NCBI RefSeq assembly: GCF_002920535.1
Contig: NZ_PQSS01000080.1
Location: 1-33,199 of the forward strand
DNA from: Streptomyces sp. Ru71
Lineage (GTDB): Bacteria; Actinomycetota; Actinomycetes; Streptomycetales; Streptomycetaceae
Direction of reading: 5' to 3'
DNA length: 33,199 nt
Shown: one piece after another, positions 25,220 through 33,183 of the stretch
Layout of the letters: every line of letters begins with the position of its first letter
Position numbering within the stretch: the stretch's first letter is position 1
Position numbers and translations under genes: made by a program
The notes under the pieces: generated by a model
What the model was told of the DNA's origin: nothing
Database searches by the model: none
The model's input: only the letters and a program-made list of their open reading frames with translations

Positions 25220-25909
25220 TCAGCTCGGCCCGGCCTTGTAACCGACACCACGGACGGTCACCACGATCTCCGGCTTCTCCGGGTCCTTCTCGACCTTGGA
25301 GCGCAGCCGCTGCACATGCACGTTGACCAGGCGGGTGTCCGCGGCGTGGCGGTAGCCCCAGACCTGCTCCAGCAGCACCTCGCGGGTGAACACCTGCCAC
25401 GGCTTGCGGGCCAGCGCCACCAGCAGGTCGAACTCCAGCGGGGTCAGCGCGATCGACTGCCCGTCCCGCTTCACGGAGTGCCCGGCCACGTCGATGACCA
25501 GGTCACCGATGGCCAGCTGCTCGGGCGCCGGCTCCTCGGAGCGGCGCAGCCGGGCCCGGATGCGGGCCACCAGCTCCTTGGGCTTGAACGGCTTGACGAT
25601 GTAGTCGTCGGCGCCCGACTCCAGGCCCACCACGACGTCGACGGTGTCGCTCTTGGCCGTGAGCATCACGATCGGCACCCCGGACTCCGCCCTGATCAGA
25701 CGGCACACCTCGATACCGTCCCGGCCGGGCAGCATCAGGTCCAGCAGCACCAGGTCGGGCTTGGCCTCCCGGAACGCGGCCAGCGCCTTGTCGCCGTCGG
25801 CTACGAAAGACGGCTCAAAACCCTCACCACGCAGCACGATGCCGAGCATCTCGGCCAGTGCGGTGTCGTCGTCGACGACAAGGACTCGTCCCTTCATAAA
25901 CGACATCAT
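25220..25909 (-). CDS. mtrA: Response regulator MtrA
   Basis: This 229-residue OmpR/PhoB-type regulator of cell-cycle, development and envelope genes has the acidic pocket VLVVDDD, phosphoacceptor Asp57 in LVLLDLMLPG, switch Thr in VIMLTAK and Lys in DYIVKPFKP. A winged-helix domain (about 130-225) contains TPLEFDLLVALARKPWQVFT and VHVQRLRSKVE. Three in-frame ATGs exist (25909, 25906, 25897). 25909 is chosen because GAGAATGG lies close upstream and the product begins MMSFMKGRVLVV, as I recall for S. coelicolor. It is followed directly by mtrB. Half-sites in 11-bp phase upstream suggest autoregulation. Confidence 0.98.
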   Translation of the reverse strand: MMSFMKGRVLVVDDDTALAEMLGIVLRGEGFEPSFVADGDKALAAFREAKPDLVLLDLMLPGRDGIEVCRLIRAESGVPIVMLTAKSDTVDVVVGLESGADDYIVKPFKPKELVARIRARLRRSEEPAPEQLAIGDLVIDVAGHSVKRDGQSIALTPLEFDLLVALARKPWQVFTREVLLEQVWGYRHAADTRLVNVHVQRLRSKVEKDPEKPEIVVTVRGVGYKAGPS

Positions 25910-25920
25910 CCCATTCTCGT

Positions 25921-25933
25921 AACAGTCTCTGTT
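25921..25933. promoter_or_regulatory. Small palindrome in the mtrA leader
   Basis: AACAG-TCT-CTGTT is a perfect 5-3-5 dyad 12 bp upstream of the mtrA start. It could be a hairpin near the ribosome site or a short operator. Confidence 0.3.
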
Positions 25934-25948
25934 GCCGTGGTGAGGCAG

Positions 25949-25986
25949 GTCACTGGCCTGTGACGATAGTCGTACCGAGCCGTCAC
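25949..25986 (-). promoter_or_regulatory. Four half-sites in 11-bp phase upstream of mtrA
   Basis: Read on the mtrA strand, GTGAC (25986-25982), GTACG (25975-25971), GTCAC (25964-25960) and GTGAC (25953-25949) follow each other with exactly six bases between each. This is the layout of GlnR/MtrA-type boxes (GTNAC-N6 units). The last pair also forms a near-perfect 16-bp palindrome. The array ends 39 bp before the start codon. An autoregulatory MtrA site is the obvious reading, not proven. Confidence 0.55.
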
Positions 25987-26046
25987 TGTCTGCCCTCGCC
26001 CGGCAGTGTCGAGGTGACGTCGCCTTGGAGCCGCCCTCGCACGCCG

Positions 26047-26086
26047 ACGGCCCCTCCCCCTGCATCACAGCAGGTGGAGGGGCCGT
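26047..26086 (-). terminator. Terminator hairpin after mtnA
   Basis: A 17-bp stem with one mismatch (26047-26063 with 26070-26086) surrounds the loop ATCACA. It lies 29 bp after the mtnA stop and isolates mtnA from the mtrA promoter. Confidence 0.88.
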
Positions 26087-26115
26087 GTCCGTCCGTGACG
26101 AAAGCCTCCCGGACC

Positions 26116-27258
26116 CTACCCGGTGGCCCCCTCCCTCGACCGCGCGCACAGCTCCGCGAGCCCCTTGCCCGTCACCGGCGACAACGCGCCGCCTTCCGTG
26201 ACGATCGCCGTGACCAGCTCGGGCGGCGTCACATCGAACGCCGGGTTGTACGCCTGCGTGCCCAGCGGCGCCATCGGCAGCCCGCCGCCCGGGCCGGACG
26301 CCTGCACCTGCGGCACGGGGATCTCCGTGACCTCGAACCCGGCCCGCTGCTCCACCTCGATGGCCGCCCCGTCCGCCGTGTCCAGATCCACCGTGGTCAC
26401 CGGCGCCACCACGATGAACGGCACATGGTGGTAGCGCGCCAGCACCGCGAGCGGATAGCTGCCCACCTTGTTCGCCACCGACCCGTCGGCCGCGATCCGG
26501 TCCGCCCCGATGAGCACCGCGTCCACCTCGCCCGCCGCGAACAGCGACCCCGCCGCGTTGTCGGTGAGCAGCGTGTACGCCATGCCGTGCCGGGCCGCCT
26601 CGTACGCCGTGAGCCGGGCGCCCTGCAGCAGCGGCCGTGTCTCGTCCACCCACAGGCGCCGCAGCCGGCCCGCCCGGTGCGCCGCGAGCGCCACCGCGAA
26701 CGCCGTGCCCTCACCACCGGACACCAGCGACCCGGTGTTGCAGTGCGTGAGGATCCGGTGCCCTCCGGCGGGCAGCAGCTCCTCCAGCAGCGCCAGCCCG
26801 TGCTCGGCCATGCGGACGCTGGCCGCGGCGTCCTCCCGGTGCAGCGTCCGCGCCGCGGCCAGCGCCGCCTGCGCGGCCTGCCCGGGCGTGGCGCCCTCGG
26901 CACACGCCGCCTGATGCGCCTCCACGGCGCGGCGCACCCCGACGGCCAGGTTCACCGCCGTCGGCCGGGCCCCGGCCAGCGCGGTCGCGGCCTCCTCCAC
27001 GTCGAACCCGCGGGCGGCGGCGAGCGCGACCCCGTACGCCCCCGCGATGCCCAGCAGCGGGGCCCCGCGCACGGCGAGCGAACGGATCGCCTCGACCAGC
27101 GCGGACGCGTCCGTGCAGACCAGTTCGACCTCCTCGGTCGGCAGCCTCGTCTGGTCCAGCAGGACCAGGACGGGCCCTTCGGGCGGCTCCTCCCAGCGGA
27201 TCGCAGGAATCCCGGTGAGCCGCCTGTCCTCGCCGGCGTGCGCGTACTGATCAGCCAT
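26116..27258 (-). CDS. mtnA: Methylthioribose-1-phosphate isomerase MtnA
   Basis: The 380-residue enzyme isomerises 5-methylthioribose 1-phosphate to methylthioribulose 1-phosphate in methionine salvage. Cys173 in THCNTGSL and Asp253 in IGADRIAADGS are the catalytic pair of the family. The surrounding RGAPLLGIAGAYG and NKVGSYPLA segments are typical and distinguish it from eIF2B-like relatives. The start is ATG 27258 (MADQYAHAGEDRRL); GGGGAAG lies upstream at a rather long distance. The open frame continues upstream without a better start. No other salvage gene is in the window. It is divergent from the MoxR operon and ends at its own terminator. Confidence 0.96.
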   Translation of the reverse strand: MADQYAHAGEDRRLTGIPAIRWEEPPEGPVLVLLDQTRLPTEEVELVCTDASALVEAIRSLAVRGAPLLGIAGAYGVALAAARGFDVEEAATALAGARPTAVNLAVGVRRAVEAHQAACAEGATPGQAAQAALAAARTLHREDAAASVRMAEHGLALLEELLPAGGHRILTHCNTGSLVSGGEGTAFAVALAAHRAGRLRRLWVDETRPLLQGARLTAYEAARHGMAYTLLTDNAAGSLFAAGEVDAVLIGADRIAADGSVANKVGSYPLAVLARYHHVPFIVVAPVTTVDLDTADGAAIEVEQRAGFEVTEIPVPQVQASGPGGGLPMAPLGTQAYNPAFDVTPPELVTAIVTEGGALSPVTGKGLAELCARSREGATG

Positions 27259-27398
27259 GCCGTCAGTCTTCCCCGTATCCGGCGGACAATTGAAGGTGTG
27301 CGGGCACGACCTCGGCCGGTACCCGGATGACCACCCCATGGCACGATGGCTGCCAACCTGCCGCCGCGACCGCGGACGGGCACCGTGAAGGAGCGACG

Positions 27399-28766
27399 AT
27401 GAACGACACTCCGGGCTGGGCCTCGCCCGGATCCGCCCCGTCCGACGGGCAGGAGCCCGGCGCGTCCCGCCCCGCCGAGCCTGCTCAGCCCGCGGACCAG
27501 CCGGTCCAGGATGCGCCGGGCCCCGGCGCGAAGTGGTCCGCAGCGCAGCCGCCGGCCGGTCAGTGGTCGGCGCCGGCCGGCCCGCAGAGCCCTGGCCAGA
27601 CCCCGCCACCCCCACCGCCGGGCCCCGGCTGGGGCACCCCGCCGCCCCCGGCAGGCCCCGGCGGCCCGGCCGGCGGCTACGGAGCCCCCGGCGGGTACGG
27701 CGCCCCGGGCGGATACGGCGCTCCCGGCTACGGCGCCCCGGGTTACGGCGGCTGGGGTGCCGGCTGGGGCGGGCCCCCGCCCGCGGCGAAGCCCGGCGTG
27801 ATCCCGCTGCGCCCGCTCGGCGTCGGCGAGATCCTCGACGGCGCGGTGTCCACCATGCGCGCCTACTGGCGCACGGTCCTCGGTATCTCGCTGACCGTCG
27901 CCGTCGTCACGGAGGTCCTCGTCGTCCTGCTGCAGGGCCTCGTCCTCGACAGCGCCAACACCGACGCCCTCGACGACCCCAGCGCCACCCTCGGCGAGGT
28001 CACCCGCGCCCTGGGCGACACCATGCTCAACTCCACGGTCGTCTTCCTGATCTCCATGATCGGCACTGTCACGGCGACCGCCCTGCTCACCACCGTCACC
28101 AGCCGGGCGGTGCTCGGCCGGCCGGTGACCGTAGCCGAGGCCTGGCGCGACGCCCGCACCCAACTGGCCAGGCTCTTCGGCCTGATCCTGCTGCTGATCG
28201 TCATCGGCGCGGCCGTCGTCGCCGTCGGCGTCACCCCCGGCATCCTCGTCGCCGTCACCGGTGACGCGGACGCGGGAGCGGGCCTCGCCGTCCTCGGCGG
28301 CCTCGCCGCGTTCCTCGTCGTGCTGTGGCTGATGGTCCGCTTCTCCCTGGCCTCCCCCGCCCTGATGCTGGAGAAGCAGGGCATCCGCAAGTCCATGGGC
28401 CGCTCGGTCAAGCTCGTCCGCGGCTCCTGGTGGCGCGTCTTCGGCATCCAGCTGCTCGCCGCGATCATCGCCAACATCGTCGCCGCGATCATCGTCGTGC
28501 CCTTCACCTTCCTCGCGGCCGCGACGAGCGGGGGCGGCATCTCCGGCCTCATGGACGGCGGCGACGTCGGCTGGACGTTCCTCATCATCAGCGGGATCGG
28601 CTCGGTGATCGGCTCCATGATCACCTTCCCGATCAGCGCCGGCGTGACCGTGCTGCTCTACATCGACCAGCGCATCCGCCGCGAGGCCCTCGACCTCGAA
28701 CTCGCCCGCGCCGCCGGCCTCCAGGGCTACGGCACCGGCGAGGCCGACAGCGCACCGAGGAGCTGA
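27399..28766 (+). CDS. Polytopic membrane protein with Pro/Gly-rich N-terminus
   Basis: The 455-residue protein has about 130 N-terminal residues that are a disordered Pro/Gly/Ala segment, including a GGYGAP repeat run (about 27672-27745). It then carries roughly six hydrophobic helices: SLTVAVVTEVLVVLLQG, VFLISMIGTVTATALLT, LFGLILLLIVIGAAVVAVG, GLAAFLVVLWLMVRF, IIANIVAAIIVVPF and a last near the C-terminus. The membrane part resembles the membrane domain found with glycerophosphodiester phosphodiesterases, without the enzyme. GAAGGAG five bases before ATG 27399 fixes the start. It is the first gene of the operon; Rv3689 of M. tuberculosis seems the counterpart. Function is unknown. Confidence 0.82.
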   Translation: MNDTPGWASPGSAPSDGQEPGASRPAEPAQPADQPVQDAPGPGAKWSAAQPPAGQWSAPAGPQSPGQTPPPPPPGPGWGTPPPPAGPGGPAGGYGAPGGYGAPGGYGAPGYGAPGYGGWGAGWGGPPPAAKPGVIPLRPLGVGEILDGAVSTMRAYWRTVLGISLTVAVVTEVLVVLLQGLVLDSANTDALDDPSATLGEVTRALGDTMLNSTVVFLISMIGTVTATALLTTVTSRAVLGRPVTVAEAWRDARTQLARLFGLILLLIVIGAAVVAVGVTPGILVAVTGDADAGAGLAVLGGLAAFLVVLWLMVRFSLASPALMLEKQGIRKSMGRSVKLVRGSWWRVFGIQLLAAIIANIVAAIIVVPFTFLAAATSGGGISGLMDGGDVGWTFLIISGIGSVIGSMITFPISAGVTVLLYIDQRIRREALDLELARAAGLQGYGTGEADSAPRS

Positions 28767-28770
28767 TGCC

Positions 28771-29661
28771 GTGAGCCTGACGGGGGGAGTCGTCACGGCG
28801 GACACGACCGGGACGGCACTGGCACGCGTCGCGGACACCACCGCGACCGCACTGGCACGCACCGCGGACACCACCGCGTCCACACTGGCACGCACCGCGG
28901 ACACGGCCGCGAGCACACTGGCCCACGCCGCCGGCACGGCCGCCCGCGCACTGCTGCGCGTCCGCGCAACCTCCGTGCCGGCCCGGTTCCGCAGCGACGG
29001 TGAACCCCCGGTGACCCTCCCGCGCGACCCCGCGCGGGAGGCCGCCCGCCGCGAACTGTCCAAGCCGATGTACCACCAGGACGACCCCAGCCCGCTGCAA
29101 CGCGCCCTGAACGCCTTCTGGGACTGGCTGGACCGCCTCTTCAGCGCCGCCACCACCGCCACACCCGGCGGCACCGTCGGCCTGGTCGTCATCATCGTGG
29201 CCGTCCTCGCGGTCCTGGCCGCCCTGTGGTGGCGCCTGGGCACTCCCCGCCGCCAACCCACCTCCGCCGCCGCCCTCTTCGACGACCGCCCCCGCAGCGC
29301 CGCCGAACACCGCGCGAACGCCGAGGCACACGCCGCCCAGGGCCACTGGAACCAGGCCGTCCAGGAACGCATGCGCGCCATCGTCCGCTCCCTGGAGGAA
29401 CGCGCCCTGCTCGACGTGCGCCCCGGCCGCACCGCCGACGAGGCCGCCGCCGAAGCCGGTCGCGCCCTGCCCGCACACCTCGACCGACTGCGCGCCGCCG
29501 CCCGGCAGTTCGACGACGTCACATACGGCGGCCGCAGCGCGAGCGAGCAGTCGTACCGACGCCTCGCCGAACTCGACCACGACCTGGACCGCACCAAGCC
29601 CCAGCTCACGGCCGGCACCGCCGGCAGGGCCGGCGACAACAGCCAGGGAGCCGCCGGATGA
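28771..29661 (+). CDS. DUF4129 membrane protein with N-terminal 11-residue repeats
   Basis: The protein is 296 residues. Residues 16-59 are four consecutive 11-residue repeats of the type ALARTADTTAS, preceded by a partial unit. A Pro/Arg linker follows, then a conserved block AAREAARRELSKPMYHQDD, one transmembrane helix (GLVVIIVAVLAVLAALWW, about 131-150) and a cytoplasmic-like DUF4129 domain (RAIVRSLEERALLDVRPGRT...). DUF4129 is usually found next to MoxR and DUF58 genes and sometimes fused to transglutaminase-like domains; its role is unknown. GTG 28771 follows the previous stop by 4 bp. The repeats have no signal-peptide character. The stop overlaps the DUF4350 start as ATGA. Confidence 0.85.
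   Translation: MSLTGGVVTADTTGTALARVADTTATALARTADTTASTLARTADTAASTLAHAAGTAARALLRVRATSVPARFRSDGEPPVTLPRDPAREAARRELSKPMYHQDDPSPLQRALNAFWDWLDRLFSAATTATPGGTVGLVVIIVAVLAVLAALWWRLGTPRRQPTSAAALFDDRPRSAAEHRANAEAHAAQGHWNQAVQERMRAIVRSLEERALLDVRPGRTADEAAAEAGRALPAHLDRLRAAARQFDDVTYGGRSASEQSYRRLAELDHDLDRTKPQLTAGTAGRAGDNSQGAAG
28816..28947 (+). repeat. 33-bp tandem repeat (four units) in the DUF4129 gene
   Basis: Units start at 28816, 28849, 28882 and 28915. Units one and two agree at 30 of 33 bases, and later units diverge. They encode ALARVADTTAT, ALARTADTTAS, TLARTADTAAS and TLAHAAGTAAR, an 11-residue period suited to an amphipathic helix. Confidence 0.88.
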
Positions 29662-30854
29662 CCACCGAGGCCACCCTCCCGACCACCTCGGCCTCGCCCA
29701 CCGCCCGTCAGGTGTTCACCCGCGCCCGGGGCATCGCCCTCGCGCTCGTCCTGCTCCTGGCGGCGGCCGTCGCCATCGCCCTGGTCCGCTCCACCGCCAA
29801 GCACGGCATGCTGGACCCCCGTTCCGCCGACCCCTCCGGCAGCCGCGCCGTCGCCGAACTCCTCGCCGACCACGGCGTGCACACCCGCCTGGTCACCACC
29901 CTCGACGAGGCACGCACCGCCGCGGGCCCCGACACCACCCTCCTGGTCGCCGCCCCCGACCTGCTGACGCCCAGCCAGCAACGCCAACTGCGCACCGATA
30001 CCGCCGACTCGGGCGGCCGCACCCTCCTCGTCGCCGCCACCACCTCCGCCGAACGACTCGCCCCCGGCGTCACCGCCGACCCCGTCACCAGCATCGACTC
30101 CACCCTCGCGCCCGACTGCGCGCTGCCCGCCGCCCGACGCGCGGGCACCGCCGACACCGGCGGCATCCGCTACAGCACCACCCACCCGGACGCCGACGAG
30201 TGCTACCCCAGCGACCGCCTGGCCACCCTCGTACGCCTCCCGGCCACCACCGGAGACGGCGACACCGTCCTCCTCGGCGCCCCCGACATCCTCGTCAACG
30301 ACCACCTCGACGAGCAGGGCAACGCCTCGCTCGCCCTCCAACTCCTCGGCTCCCGCCCCCATCTGGTCTGGTACCTCCCCTCGCTCTCCGACAGCACCGC
30401 CACCGAGCCCGACGACCAGAAGCCCTTCGTCGAACTGCTCCCCTCCGGCTGGCTCTGGGGCACCCTGCAACTCTTCGTCGCGGCCGCACTCGCCGCCCTG
30501 TGGCGGGCCCGCCGGCTCGGCCCGCTCGTCCCCGAAAAACTCCCCGTGGCGATCCGCGCCTCCGAAACCGCCGAAGGCCGAGCCCGCCTCTACCGCAAGG
30601 CGAACGCCCGCGACCGGGCCGCCGCCGCTCTCCGCTCCACCACACGCACCCGACTCGCCCCCCTCGTAGGCGTCCCCACCGCCCAGGCCCACACGCCCGA
30701 ATCCCTGCTCCCGGCCTTGTCCGCCCGCCTCCACGGCGACGGCCAACAGGCCCTGCACACCCTCCTCTTCGGGCCGCCGCCCAGCGACGACGCAGCCCTG
30801 ATCACCCTCGCCGACCAACTCGACGCCCTCGAAAGAGAGGTACGCCGTCCATGA
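29658..30854 (+). CDS. DUF4350 domain membrane protein
   Basis: The 398-residue protein has an N-terminal transmembrane helix (about 25-44, GIALALVLLLAAAVAIALV). A soluble domain with Rossmann-like segments follows (TTLLVAAPDLLTPSQQRQL, GDTVLLGAPDILVNDHL). A second helix near 270-290 (LQLFVAAALAALWRARR) comes before a basic helical tail. The DUF4350 domain resembles the glutamine amidotransferase-like/GldG fold without visible catalytic residues. ATG 29658 overlaps the DUF4129 stop (ATGA), and its own stop overlaps the MoxR start the same way, so translation is coupled. The domain between the helices is probably extracytoplasmic. Counterpart of Rv3691 from memory; function unknown. Confidence 0.85.
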   Translation: MTTEATLPTTSASPTARQVFTRARGIALALVLLLAAAVAIALVRSTAKHGMLDPRSADPSGSRAVAELLADHGVHTRLVTTLDEARTAAGPDTTLLVAAPDLLTPSQQRQLRTDTADSGGRTLLVAATTSAERLAPGVTADPVTSIDSTLAPDCALPAARRAGTADTGGIRYSTTHPDADECYPSDRLATLVRLPATTGDGDTVLLGAPDILVNDHLDEQGNASLALQLLGSRPHLVWYLPSLSDSTATEPDDQKPFVELLPSGWLWGTLQLFVAAALAALWRARRLGPLVPEKLPVAIRASETAEGRARLYRKANARDRAAAALRSTTRTRLAPLVGVPTAQAHTPESLLPALSARLHGDGQQALHTLLFGPPPSDDAALITLADQLDALEREVRRP

Positions 30855-31843
30855 TGGACCCGACCACTGACAACGCCGGGCAGACCGGACAGCCGGGCGA
30901 CCCCCGCGCCGCCCTCGAAGCCCTGCGTGCCGAGATCGCCAAGGCCGTGGTCGGTCAGGACCCCGCCGTGACCGGCCTCGTCGTCGCCCTGCTGTGCCGC
31001 GGCCACGTCCTCCTCGAAGGCGTCCCCGGCGTCGCCAAGACCCTCCTGGTCCGCGCCCTCGCCGCCACCCTCGAACTCGACACCAAACGCGTCCAGTTCA
31101 CCCCCGACCTGATGCCCAGCGACGTCACCGGCTCCCTCGTCTACGACGCCCGCACCGCCGAGTTCTCCTTCCAGCCCGGCCCGGTCTTCACCAACCTGCT
31201 GCTCGCCGACGAGATCAACCGCACGCCCCCGAAGACCCAGTCCTCCCTGCTGGAAGCCATGGAGGAACGCCAGGTCACCGTCGACGGCACCCCCCGCGCG
31301 CTCCCCGACCCCTTCCTGGTCGCCGCCACCCAGAACCCGGTCGAGTACGAAGGCACTTACCCCCTGCCCGAGGCCCAGCTGGACCGCTTCCTCCTCAAGC
31401 TCACCGTCCCGCTGCCCTCCCGCCAGGACGAGATCGACGTCCTCACCCGCCACGCCGCCGGCTTCAACCCACGCGACCTGCGCGCCGCCGGCGTACGCCC
31501 CGTCGCGAACGCCGCCGACCTGGAAGCCGCCCGCGCCGCCGTCGCCAAGATCACCGTCTCCCCCGAGATCGCCGCCTACGTCGTCGACATCTGCCGCGCC
31601 ACCCGCGAGTCGCCCTCCCTCACCCTGGGCGTCTCCCCCCGAGGCGCCACGGCCCTGCTGTCCACGGCCCGCGCCTGGGCCTGGCTGACCGGCCGCGACT
31701 ACGTCATCCCCGACGACGTGAAGGCCCTCGCCCTGCCCACGCTGCGCCACCGCGTCCAGCTGCGCCCGGAGGCCGAGATGGAGGGCGTCACCGCCGACTC
31801 CGTCATCACCGCGATCCTCAATCACGTCCCCGTCCCCCGCTGA
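30851..31843 (+). CDS. MoxR-family AAA+ ATPase
   Basis: The 330-residue ATPase has Walker A in LLEGVPGVAKTLLVRA (near 52-67), Walker B in LLLADEINRTPPKTQ, the sensor 1 region VAATQNPVEYEGTYPLPEAQ, an arginine-finger region in QLDRFLLKL and sensor 2 in GVSPRGATALLSTARAWAW. MoxR proteins act as chaperones that assemble or activate metal-dependent or membrane complexes, usually with a VWA/DUF58 partner, which is the next gene. ATG 30851 overlaps the DUF4350 stop; GAGAGG lies ten bases upstream. An adjacent ATG (30854) gives a protein one residue shorter. Likely cytoplasmic, docking to the membrane partners encoded alongside. Confidence 0.94.
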   Translation: MMDPTTDNAGQTGQPGDPRAALEALRAEIAKAVVGQDPAVTGLVVALLCRGHVLLEGVPGVAKTLLVRALAATLELDTKRVQFTPDLMPSDVTGSLVYDARTAEFSFQPGPVFTNLLLADEINRTPPKTQSSLLEAMEERQVTVDGTPRALPDPFLVAATQNPVEYEGTYPLPEAQLDRFLLKLTVPLPSRQDEIDVLTRHAAGFNPRDLRAAGVRPVANAADLEAARAAVAKITVSPEIAAYVVDICRATRESPSLTLGVSPRGATALLSTARAWAWLTGRDYVIPDDVKALALPTLRHRVQLRPEAEMEGVTADSVITAILNHVPVPR

Positions 31844-33153
31844 TGGCCCTCACCGGACGCGCCGCGCTCCTCGCGGCACTCGGCTCACTCCCCGTCGGCA
31901 TCCTGGAGCCCGGCTGGACGGGCATCCTCGCGGTCAACGGCTCCCTGGCCCTGGCGTGCGCCTGCGACTACGCCCTGGCCGCTCCCGTACGCCGCCTCGG
32001 CCTCACCCGATCAGGCGACACCTCGGTACGCCTGGGTGACGCCGCCGACGTCACGCTGACCGTCACCAACCCCACCGGCCGCCCGCTCCGCGCCCATCTG
32101 CGCGACGCCTGGCCGCCCAGCAGCTGGCGCCCCGGCACGGAGGTCGAAGCCTCCCGCCACCGCCTCACGGTCCCGGTCGGCGAACGCCGCCGCGTCACCA
32201 CCCGTCTGCGCCCCACCCGCCGCGGCGACCGCCACGCAGACCGCGTCACCATCCGCTCGTACGGCCCCCTCGGCCTGTTCGCCCGCCAGGGCACCCACAA
32301 GGTCCCCTGGACGGTCCGCGTCCTGCCACCCTTCACCAGCCGCAAGCACCTGCCGTCGAAACTGGCCCGCCTGCGCGAACTGGACGGCCGCACCAGCGTC
32401 CTGCAACGCGGTGAGGGCACCGAGTTCGACAGTCTGCGCGAGTACGTCCCCGGCGACGACACCCGCTCCATCGACTGGCGCGCGACCGCCCGCCAGTCCT
32501 CGGTCGCCGTCCGCACCTGGCGCCCCGAACGCGACCGCCACATCCTGCTGGTCCTCGACACCGGCCGCACCTCGGCCGGCCGTGTCGGCGACGCACCGCG
32601 CCTCGACGCCTCCATGGACGCCGCCCTGCTCCTGGCCGCCCTGGCCTCCCGAGCCGGCGACCGCGTCGACCTGCTCGCCTACGACCGCCGAGTACGCGCC
32701 CTCGTCCAGGGCCGCACGGCCGGCGACCTCCTGCCGTCCCTGGTCAACGCCATGGCCACCCTCGAACCGGAACTCGTCGAAACAGACGCCCGCGGCCTCA
32801 CCGGCACGGCCCTGCGTACGGCCCCGCGCCGCTCCCTGATCGTTCTGCTCACGGCCCTGGACGCGGCCTCCGTGGAGGAGGGACTCCTGCCCGTCCTCCC
32901 CCAACTAACCCAGCGCCATACGGTCCTGGTGGCATCGGTCTCCGATCCGCACATCGCCCGCATGGCCGCGGCCCGTGGGAACACGGACGCGGTCTACGAG
33001 GCAGCGGCAGCCGCCCAGGCCCAGGCAGAGCGCAACCGCACGGCCGAACAGCTCCGCCGCCACGGCGTCACGGTCGTCGACGCGACACCGGATGAACTGG
33101 CGCCGGCGCTGGCGGACGCATATCTGGCCCTGAAGGCAGCGGGCCGACTCTGA
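31843..33153 (+). CDS. DUF58 / VWA-like membrane protein
   Basis: The 436-residue protein has two short hydrophobic N-terminal segments (ALLAALGSLPVGIL and TGILAVNGSLALACACDYAL). A beta-rich extracellular-type domain follows, then the DUF58 hallmark REYVPGDDTRSIDWRATAR (near 203-221). The C-terminus is a von Willebrand A-like fold beginning ILLVLDTGRTSAG, where the metal site DxSxS is altered to DTGRTS. It is the usual partner of MoxR ATPases. ATG 31843 shares its A with the TGA of moxR (TGATG), giving tight coupling. It is the last gene visible; the mycobacterial order suggests SpoIIM-like and RDD genes may follow outside the window. Confidence 0.93.
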   Translation: MALTGRAALLAALGSLPVGILEPGWTGILAVNGSLALACACDYALAAPVRRLGLTRSGDTSVRLGDAADVTLTVTNPTGRPLRAHLRDAWPPSSWRPGTEVEASRHRLTVPVGERRRVTTRLRPTRRGDRHADRVTIRSYGPLGLFARQGTHKVPWTVRVLPPFTSRKHLPSKLARLRELDGRTSVLQRGEGTEFDSLREYVPGDDTRSIDWRATARQSSVAVRTWRPERDRHILLVLDTGRTSAGRVGDAPRLDASMDAALLLAALASRAGDRVDLLAYDRRVRALVQGRTAGDLLPSLVNAMATLEPELVETDARGLTGTALRTAPRRSLIVLLTALDAASVEEGLLPVLPQLTQRHTVLVASVSDPHIARMAAARGNTDAVYEAAAAAQAQAERNRTAEQLRRHGVTVVDATPDELAPALADAYLALKAAGRL

Positions 33154-33163
33154 CGCCGGCCGT

Positions 33164-33183
33164 CGCTCCCCTCCGGGGGAGCG
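33164..33183 (+). terminator. Hairpin after the DUF58 gene
   Basis: CGCTCCCC and GGGGAGCG form a perfect 8-bp stem around the stable tetraloop TCCG, 11 bp after the stop and followed by AAAACT. It may end the operon, or attenuate read-through into genes outside the window. Confidence 0.65.

Noticed and set aside
26952..30818. 1288-codon minus-strand frame opposite the MoxR operon
   Set aside because: Crosses five genes and two transcription units on the other strand; Gly/Asp/Glu/Gln-rich shadow composition.
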